Shown here one piece after another: positions 16,813-24,700 of a stretch of 64,000 bases of DNA. The notes under the pieces are model-generated. The model ran no database searches, had not been told where the DNA came from, and was given only the letters and a program-made list of their open reading frames with translations. A program made the translations under genes and the position numbers. The DNA comes from Pseudobythopirellula maris (GTDB taxonomy: Bacteria; Planctomycetota; Planctomycetia; Pirellulales; Lacipirellulaceae), in assembly GCF_007859945.1 (NCBI RefSeq), contig NZ_SJPQ01000002.1, positions 1,094,279 to 1,158,278 of the forward strand. Reading direction: 5' to 3'. Every line of letters begins with the position of its first letter. Position 1 is the stretch's first letter.

Positions 16813-16871
16813 AATCGGCTCGGACCCCCGCGGCGCCACTCCCTCCCTGGAACGCCCGCACCGAGCCGATC
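16813..16871. repeat. Inverted repeat before the terminator
   Basis: ATCGGCTCGG at 16813-16822 and its exact reverse complement CCGAGCCGAT at 16861-16870 enclose about 38 bases. It sits in the 3' untranslated region of the small lipoprotein gene, immediately before the intrinsic terminator, so the mRNA would end in two stacked hairpins. Confidence 0.65.
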
Positions 16872-16873
16872 TA

Positions 16874-16922
16874 AAACCCCCTGCGGCTCGTTGATCCTGA
16901 GCGAGCCGCTAGGGGGTTTTTT
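16874..16922 (+). terminator. Intrinsic terminator of the small lipoprotein gene
   Basis: Stem AACCCCCTGCGGCTCG (16875-16890) pairs with CGAGCCGCTAGGGGGTT with one small internal mismatch, followed by TTTTTT. It is the cleanest intrinsic terminator in the window. Confidence 0.9.
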
Positions 16923-17165
16923 CGTGCGCTGAATCGCGGGGCGTGAACCGGCTGATGGGTGGCGTCTGCGCCTGGTTATTGAATGACCAACGACCGACCA
17001 ATCGGGGGATGAGTGTCGAACCCATGGGTTGTGGGGCGGTCGATTGCTCAGCGGGCCGCCATTCGGGCCGCCGGTTTTTTTGATCCGCGACCGCGGCGGC
17101 GTAGGATAGAGGTAGCGCCGCCACGGCGCCCGACGCCTGTCCTCGAATGTCCGCCTGGGAGTGTT

Positions 17166-18197
17166 ATGCGTTTCGTGCCGACTATTGCCCTCGCCCTGCT
17201 CGCCTCGCTGTGGGTTGCGTCGCCGCTCGCTGCGCAGCTGCTCGAAACGACCGAAGACGGGCCGCTCCGCTACGGCGACCCGGTCGAGAGCCGGTTCCGC
17301 GTGGGCGCCGAGATCACCGCCCGTCGCGGCGACTGCCGCAATATCCTGGCCATGGTCCCGGTGCCGCTGGAGTGCGCCGAGCAGAAGGTGCGGATCATCG
17401 ACGAAGAGTTCACCGGCGACGTGGAGCGCGTGGCCTACCGCGACGTGGTGGGGGGCGAGGCGCGGCAGATGTTGATCTCGGTGCCGTACCTCCCCGCCGG
17501 CGCCACGGCCAAGGCGATCGTCACGTTCGAGATCGAGACCCGCCCGGTCTTGCACCCCGGGGAGGAGGCGGTCGCCGGGCTCGTCATCCCCAAGCGGCCG
17601 TCGAGAGAGCTGAAACGCTACCTCAGCACGAGCCCCTACATCGAGTCCCGCAGCGGCCGCATCCGGCGCATCGTGCGTGAGGTGATGGAGCAGCTCGAAG
17701 AAGGCGACGCATCCGAATCCGCCGCAGCCAACGCCGCAGCCGACGCCGAGCCGCTCAACGACTGGCGGCGGCTCGAGGCGCTCTACGACTACGTGCTCGA
17801 CAACATCGACTACCTCGAGCAGCCCGAGGACACCAGCGCGCTGCAAACGCTCCGCGACGGCGAGGCCGATTGCCACGGCCGCAGCGCGCTGTTCTGCGCC
17901 CTGGCCCGAGCCGCCGACGCGCCGGCCCGTATCGTGTGGGTCAACGGCCACGCCTTCGCCGAGTTCTACCTCGAAGACCCCGAGAGCGAGCAGGGGTGGT
18001 GGTTCCCGATCGAGAGCGCCGGGTCGCGCTGCTTCGGCGAGATGCCGCTCGGCCGCACGATCATGCAGAAGGGCGACAACTTCCGCATCCCCGAGCGTCC
18101 CAACGACCGGCTGCGCTACGCGAACGACTGGCTCACGGGCAAACCGGCCCGAGGCGGCGGCCCGCCCAGCGTGCGCTACATCCGCGAAACGCTCTAA
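17166..18197 (+). CDS. Exported transglutaminase-like protein
   Basis: 343 residues. The N-terminal 'ALALLASLWVASPLAAQLL' is a Sec signal peptide; ATG 17166 places it at the start. The transglutaminase-like core is in the second half: 'RRLEALYDYVLDNIDYLEQ', then the catalytic Cys in 'GEADCHGRSALFCALARA' and a His in 'IVWVNGHAFAEFYLED' with a following acidic residue, giving a Cys-His-Asp/Glu set. Such bacterial proteins are usually cysteine peptidases or cross-linking enzymes of the envelope. An Ala/Glu linker ('ASESAAANAAADAE') divides the two halves. The stop TAA overlaps the stop of the convergent thioredoxin gene (18194-18197), leaving no room for a terminator. Confidence 0.85.
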   Translation: MRFVPTIALALLASLWVASPLAAQLLETTEDGPLRYGDPVESRFRVGAEITARRGDCRNILAMVPVPLECAEQKVRIIDEEFTGDVERVAYRDVVGGEARQMLISVPYLPAGATAKAIVTFEIETRPVLHPGEEAVAGLVIPKRPSRELKRYLSTSPYIESRSGRIRRIVREVMEQLEEGDASESAAANAAADAEPLNDWRRLEALYDYVLDNIDYLEQPEDTSALQTLRDGEADCHGRSALFCALARAADAPARIVWVNGHAFAEFYLEDPESEQGWWFPIESAGSRCFGEMPLGRTIMQKGDNFRIPERPNDRLRYANDWLTGKPARGGGPPSVRYIRETL

Positions 18198-18790
18198 AGA
18201 GTACCGCCGCCGGCCGCGCCCTCGCTCCGCGCCCGCAACTCGCGCCGCAGGTCCGCGGTCGAGTGCCCGCGCCACACCGAAACGCCCGTGCGGTCGTAGA
18301 GCACGAGGGTCGGTATCTGGTAGACGCCCATCGCCTCCCAGGTTGTTTTGGCGCCGTAGCCCACCGGCCAGTCGAAGCCGTCGATCCGCTCGATCATCGC
18401 CTCGACACGGTCGAGCTGGCTTCCCGGCTCGCTGGTCAGGCCGAGAAAGGCGACATCGTCCGTGGAGAACTCCTCCCGCAGCTTGGCCATCTGCGGCAAC
18501 GACGCCACGCAGGGCGGGCACCAGGTGGCCCAGGCGTCGATGACGACCAGCCGCCCGGCGAGCGACTCGCGTGACGGCGTGGCGCCCGGCCCGGTGTTGA
18601 CCCATCCCTCGACCAGCAGCGGCGGCAGCGGCGCCGGCGTGTGCGCCTCGCCCGCCGGGCGTGTGAACCCTTCGATCAGCATCCCCACCACCACGGCTGC
18701 CACGAGCCACAGCAGCGGGTGAAACGAACGCTTGGCGGGCGCCGGGCTTTTTTGCTCCGGCGGCGCCGGCGTGTCCGCGTCGCCCATCAT
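18194..18790 (-). CDS. TlpA-like membrane-anchored thioredoxin
   Basis: 198 residues. A Pro-rich N-terminus is followed by one membrane anchor, 'HPLLWLVAAVVVGMLIEGF' (about residues 24-42). The thioredoxin fold carries the active site 'DAWATWCPPCVASLPQMAKL' (WCPPC) and the cis-Pro loop 'YQIPTLVLYDRTG'. Proteins of this TlpA/ResA type reduce or exchange disulfides outside the inner membrane. Two start codons are possible (18790 and 18787); either overlaps the stop of the giant gene, so the two are coupled. This ties it to the pseudopilin run: it may act on Cys residues of the giant protein or pilins, which is inference. Confidence 0.88.
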   Translation of the reverse strand: MMGDADTPAPPEQKSPAPAKRSFHPLLWLVAAVVVGMLIEGFTRPAGEAHTPAPLPPLLVEGWVNTGPGATPSRESLAGRLVVIDAWATWCPPCVASLPQMAKLREEFSTDDVAFLGLTSEPGSQLDRVEAMIERIDGFDWPVGYGAKTTWEAMGVYQIPTLVLYDRTGVSVWRGHSTADLRRELRARSEGAAGGGTL

Positions 18791-21700
18791 TCGATCCTCC
18801 GGCGGAGCAAGATCGCCCGCTCGACGTTGGCGTCGTCGCCCGGGCGGAACGCCACCGGCTGCGTGCGGTCGATCAGGTAGAAGCCCCGCGCGCGGTTCGT
18901 GTCGCCCGTGTCGGACCCGAGCTCGCGACCGAGCACGTAGCCATCGGGGTAGACTTGGTTAAACAACGCCAGCTGATCGTCTGCGGGGCCCGTGGTGGTG
19001 TCCCAGCCATAGCGCTCCGCGATCACCGGGTGCTCGTTGGCCGGCGTGACCTCGAAGAACCCGACCGTGATCCAGACCGCGAACGTCCCCGAGCGGCCGG
19101 TGGTCATGTTCGCCAAACGGGTCATCGGCTGGTAACGCAGCGAGGCGTTCCGTTCGGTGTCGAGCGACGGCTCAAGCGAAGCGCCCGAGAACAGCGGGAC
19201 CACGGTGACCTTGTCGTCACCGGCCGAGTCGGTCAGCAGGCTGTCGGGGATCGCGCCACCGGAGCGAACGAGCGCTAGGTCGTCGCCCAGGCCCGCCTCG
19301 CCGGCGTCGTCGAGCACGCCGTCGCTGCTGCTGTTGACGGTCAGATCGTCCTGGTACCTTGACCCCCAGGCGCCGTCGGGCCCCGGCGAGGTGGGGTGCG
19401 CTCGCAGCATCGAGGCGTCGGAGCCCCCTTGCGTCATGTTCGCCAGCGGCGCGTCGAAGCCGGCGTTGGGCGAACGGAACGGGTTGGCGAAGAACGTCGG
19501 GAACGACGCGTTGAGCAGCCGCGGCGAGTAGTCGTGCACGCCGCCGGCGGGCAACGGGGCAGCGCCGGCGTAGCCGCGGCGGCTCACGACCACGTCGCGC
19601 CAGGCCGGGCCCAAGTGGCCGGTCTGCAGCAGTTGCGTCCCCGCCGAGTCGATGAAGTTGCCATCCTTCAGGCGGTGCATGATCCCGTCGTACACCTCCG
19701 ACCACATCTCGGGCAGCAGGTCCGTATCGTCGTCCACGCCGCGGCGGCCGACCACCGTGTTGAGGTTCACCTTGCCCGGTTCGCGGTAGTGGTCGACCCG
19801 GTTGAACGGGGCGACGAGCCCGGCGCGCGGGTCGGCCGGCTCGACCGTCGGGTCGGCGAACTGCGTGGGATTGAGCAGCGTGTCGGTCGCCACGAACCGC
19901 GACGGGGTGTGGACGTAATCGAGCAGCCGGTAGAAGTGCGGCGCGCCGTAGGCGATCACCTTCGCCTCGGTGATCGTGTTGCTGGGGTCATTGGGGTCGG
20001 GATACTGGATCTGGTACGTCCGCTGCTGGGCCGGGTCGGCCGCGGTCTGGAAGAACGGCAACAGTTGGCCAAACGGCGCCATGGTCGGCGCCCGCCGGGC
20101 GGTGTTCGTAAGCTCGGCGGCGTTGGCGCCATTGAGCACGGCCTCTTCACCGTTCCACGGGTTGGGCTGCGCTGGCGCCGCGGCGTTGAAGCCAGAGAAG
20201 TAAGTCAGCATCCGATTGGCGCCGTGCATCGGCGCCTGCAGCAACTCGCTGGCGCTGACGAACGGCCGGTTCGGCCAGTGGAACGTGGCGAAGGCCGAGT
20301 TGTTGCGCAGCGTCTCCGGTTTCTCGAGCGCGCCGGAAGGCAGGGTCGTGTTCGTATCATCGGCGAGCTTGACCATCGGCGTTCCGAGCGCCTCGCCGGC
20401 GACGCCATCACCATCGATGTCAAACGTTTCGGCGGCTATCGCTAGGTTGTCGATCCGGCCGTCGTTATTGGGATCATCTTCGCGGTCCCAGAGCAGATCT
20501 TGGCCAACGAGGAACTCCTCGTCATTGACGTCGCCAAAGCCAAGGCTCGTGAGGTACGAGAAGTCGATCACGTGCTCCTCGTAGCCGGTCCCGAGGAACT
20601 TCTCGTCGAAGGTCAGGAACGCTTTGACGCTGTCGTCGTCGAGCCGCTCCTTGGTCATGCGGTCGGCGGCGGTGACGGCGTGCGGGCTCTCCGGGTGGGA
20701 GATCTCGGTGGTGGTGGTCGGGTTGGCTTGCCGCCACAGCAGGCGGTTCATCGCCAGCGGCCACGCCTCCTCGATCGCCCCCCAGGGCCAGCCACGCTCG
20801 TGCGACTTGAACATGATCGCCGTGTTCACGTCCTCACCGCCGGCGTTGGGCAGGCTGCGCGGCGTGCGGTGACGGACCTCAGGCCCCGAGACGCTCGTGT
20901 CGGGAACGTGCACGTACTCCGATTCGGCGGGGGTCTCCAGCTCGCTCTCGCGGCTGCTCGTGCTGTTGAACGCCGTCAGGTCGAGCGGCATCGTGTCGAC
21001 CGTGACGTACGGGTTCACCTCGAGGTTCGCGTCGTGCTGCGGGTTTTCCGACCCGTCGGACCGCCTCGGCGGCGGGTTCCAGGGCAGGAGCGGGTTGGCC
21101 AGCCGCTCCAGGCACATGGTCCGGTAGTTGGGCGTGGTCTGGTTCTCGACCAACTCGGGGAGGACGTCGAACGGCTCGTCGAACGGGGTCTCGAAATACC
21201 CCTCGGCAGGCTTCGCGCTCGAGACCGCGCCGCTCGTGTTCGGCCGGTAGATTATGTCGAGGCTCGGGTCGAGCTCGAGCTGGCGAACGAAGTACTCGTC
21301 GAGCGGTTCCGAGACCGAGAACCCGTCGATCGGGATCGCGATGACCGGCGTGGTTGCGTGCTCCGAGGCCAGGAGATCCGCCGTCGCCGTGATGTTGTAG
21401 TAGTCGTCGTTCGCTTCGCCGTCGATCGGGGGACCGAGCACCAGCCGGCTCTCCGACCCGCCGTTCATCCGCAGTACAAACTGGTGCACGTCGGGCGAGG
21501 GGTGGGGCATCATCTCGAAGCGGCGCAGCTGCTGGTTGCTCGAGACGCCGGCGTGGGGCGAGCCATCGAGAAACTCGTTTTCGACTTCGCCGCCGGCGCT
21601 CTCGAGCAAACGCGAGACGAGCGTCGTGTAGCGTCCGGCGAGTTTGTTGGCGTCGTCGCTGAGGGTCGCCGACTCGTCGCGGAGGTCGCGGTTGTAGACC

Positions 21701-24700
21701 GCGCCGATCGAGCCGACCACGGCCCGACGCCCGGGCAGCAGCGGCGCGAGCGGGATCGGCTTGCCGACGGCGGGGAGGTTGGCGTCCGTGTCGTCCGTGT
21801 ACTTGATCCGGTTGAGCGGGGCGAACTTGCTGGCGTGCACCTCGAGCACGGAGCCCCCGGTGCCGACTTCGCCGCCGGGGGCGACGCCCGTCAGCTTGAC
21901 GCCGACGGCGGGCCCACGCTCACGCACCAGATTGGCGGGCGCGCTTGCCGACAGCTCATAAGCGAGCTTCGGCACGCGCCACCCGGGCGCCGTCAGATCG
22001 ATCTTGGGAGTGGTCGAGGCGACCGGGGGCCCAAAGCCAACCGTCGGTCCGGCCGCGGCGGTTTCGGTGACCGGGGCGATCATGTAGAAGGCCCGCTCGA
22101 TGTACTGATTCGGCTTCTGCAGCACGCGGCGGGTGATCTCGCGATCGATCACCTGCGGCGCCGGCGTCTGCTCCGTGCCGGTCAGCGTTCGGGGGCCCCC
22201 GGTCTCTCTGCCGTGGAGGCGGCTCGAGATCTCGATCTCGACGTCGCCGAGGTCCACGGGCTGCGCGAACCGGTCGAAGCCGGGGAAGTTGGGGTCGAGC
22301 GGCGTGGGGGGCGTTTCGCGCAGGCCGGTTCCGGCCGCCGCGTCGTCGGTCGACGTGGCGAGCGAGTTTTGCGCTTCGAGGACCTTACGGCTCCAGAATT
22401 GGCGGTAGGCGAACGTGAGCGGCGGGATCGTCTTGCCGCCCACCTCGCGGATCTTTTCCGAGGTGTAGGCCCACGGGCCGTTGGCCATGGGGCTGTCCTC
22501 GTAAGTGCCGTCGTTGAGCCGGTGGGCCGGGTCGTCGTCGGCGAGCTTCACGTCGCCCTGGATCCGGGCGTCGGCCTCAGCGGCCGACGGGTCGACGGTC
22601 GAGTTGCGGACCATCGGGTGGTCCTCGACACAGATGAACCGCCAGACCGGCGAACGTGATCTGATCGGCTGGGAGGGATCGGCGGGCAAGTCGCTGAGCC
22701 GGTCGAACTCCACGCCCTGCGAGAAGATGCGTTCGGTCGTGTCGCCGTCGCCGTCCTTGTCCAGCACGTCGACGTAGGAGTAAATCTCGGCCGGACGCTG
22801 CCCGCCGAAGGGCCACGGGTTGAGCAGCTCGAAGAAGCAGTTGCCCTTGGGCTTGTAGCGCTGGTCGAGGTCGTCGTCCTGATTTGCGCCGACCTGGCCG
22901 CCGTCGCCCTTGTTGCCGGAACTCTCGGGGATCTCGTCGTCGGTGAGGCGGCGGTCGTGCCACGCCAGGCCCTCGGTGATCAGCGCCTCGGGGCGCTCGG
23001 CGCCCCAGACCAGGCCGTAGGTGTTGTCAAAATCGTTGATCGGTTCGTCCGAGTCGACCAGCCGCTGGACCGGCGCGCCGAAGCCGCCGGCGGTCACTTC
23101 CCGGACGAAGCCGGCCCCTTCGTTGGTCGTGACGTCGCCGTCGATCGGGAAGACGGCGATCGGGGTTTTCTCCGATCGACGCGTGGGGCTGTAGTCGTAC
23201 TGCGCGACGTTCCAGCCGTCCCACGGGTTCTCGTCGTACTCGAACGGGGTCATGATCGCGTCGGGGTCGCGCATGTCCGCCACGTTGATCGCCCACTGGG
23301 CGATCTGCCGACGGGTGAGCTTACGCATGGCGGCCACCCGCGCCGCTTGGACCGATTGCTCGAGCGCCTGCTCGTGGGCGTCGGTCGCGCCGGCGGCGAT
23401 CAGCTCCTCCTCGATCTCGCCTTTCAGGTCCCAGCGGAGTCGGTACGCGGTGCTCGAGTCGCTGCGGATGTTCGACTTGAGGACGTCCGGGTCGCTCTTG
23501 AGGTCCTCGGGCGGGTCGGCCGAGTTGTTGTAGCTGCCGCTCAGCGGGTCAAGGTAATGCAGCACCTGCGGGTCGTTGTCGTCGTACGGCGCCAGGTAGT
23601 TCTCGTCCATCAACAGCAGCGTCAGGCAGTAGAGGTGCCGCGCGTAGAGCTGCCGCGCCATCCGCGAGTCGTCGCGGAGCGGCGCCCCCGAAACGTAGGC
23701 CCCGCGGCCGTTCGTGTCGCGGCCCGCGGTGTAGTCGAAGTTGTTCAGCTCGCCCGCGTCTTGGACACCGTTGTTGTTCACGTCGATCCAGTCGAGCGGC
23801 GGGTCGAAAACGCCGTTGCCGTTCAGGTCGGCGTACGGCTCCGAGCCGTCCCACACGCCGTTCCCGTTGGCGTCGGCGTAGGGCTCGCCCGCCTCTTGGG
23901 GCTCGTCGACCACGCCGTTGCCGTTGTTGTCGCGGCCGTCGCCGAACGGGCGGTTGAGGTCCATCCTGAGGCCGGCCAGGACCTCCGGGGCGAGCAACCC
24001 GCCGTAGGAGAAGAAGGGGGGGATGTTCCGCATGTCGACCGTCTGGTCATCAATACCACCATCGTTCAGATCACGATTACGCGAGAACTCCGTAGGGCGT
24101 GTGTTGTCGCCGTGAATGACCTCGTTGATCAACTTGTTGGCCCGCGCCAACTCGACTTGCCCCGACACCCCGGTGCGGAACGACAAGTCGACTGGGATGA
24201 TCCCCTGCCGCTTGAGTTCGAGCACGACTCGGTAACGCAAGTAGTCGGTCAGCCGCGCGTTGGTGGGGGCCGTGTCGCGCATCACGACGGCGTAGTCGTC
24301 GCAGTCGGCGTACCAAAGGGTGTCGTAGTCGATGGCCGCGCCGTTGGGGAACGTGTAAGTGGCGACGCTGTTCGTGTTGAACACGAACACCGTCTCGTCG
24401 CCCTCGTTGACGAGGCCGTCACCGTCGTCGTCCGCGGGCATCGGATTCCCCGCCACCGTGGTGTCGCGCGGCACGCCCGGCAGGCCGTCGGCGCCGAGGA
24501 TCAGCCGGGTGGTCCAGTAGTCGTTCGGCGTGGGTACCTCGTGGCTGTCGGTCGTGACGAGCCGGCGGTTGATGGCGGCCTGCTGCTCGGCGACGAGCGC
24601 CTGGAGGTCGTCGGGCGCGAAGTTCTCCGTCGTGTTGGAGCCGATCGTGTTGTCATTGATCGCCTCGTCGAGCCGGTTCTGATAAGCAAGTTTCGCCGGG

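Noticed and set aside
20500-22659. Plus-strand frame of 719 codons, and others at 22957-24906 and 25561-27366
   Set aside because: These are antisense to the giant gene, Arg/Val/Asp-rich and without motifs. The minus-strand frame has a pilin start and GspK motifs and is the real one.
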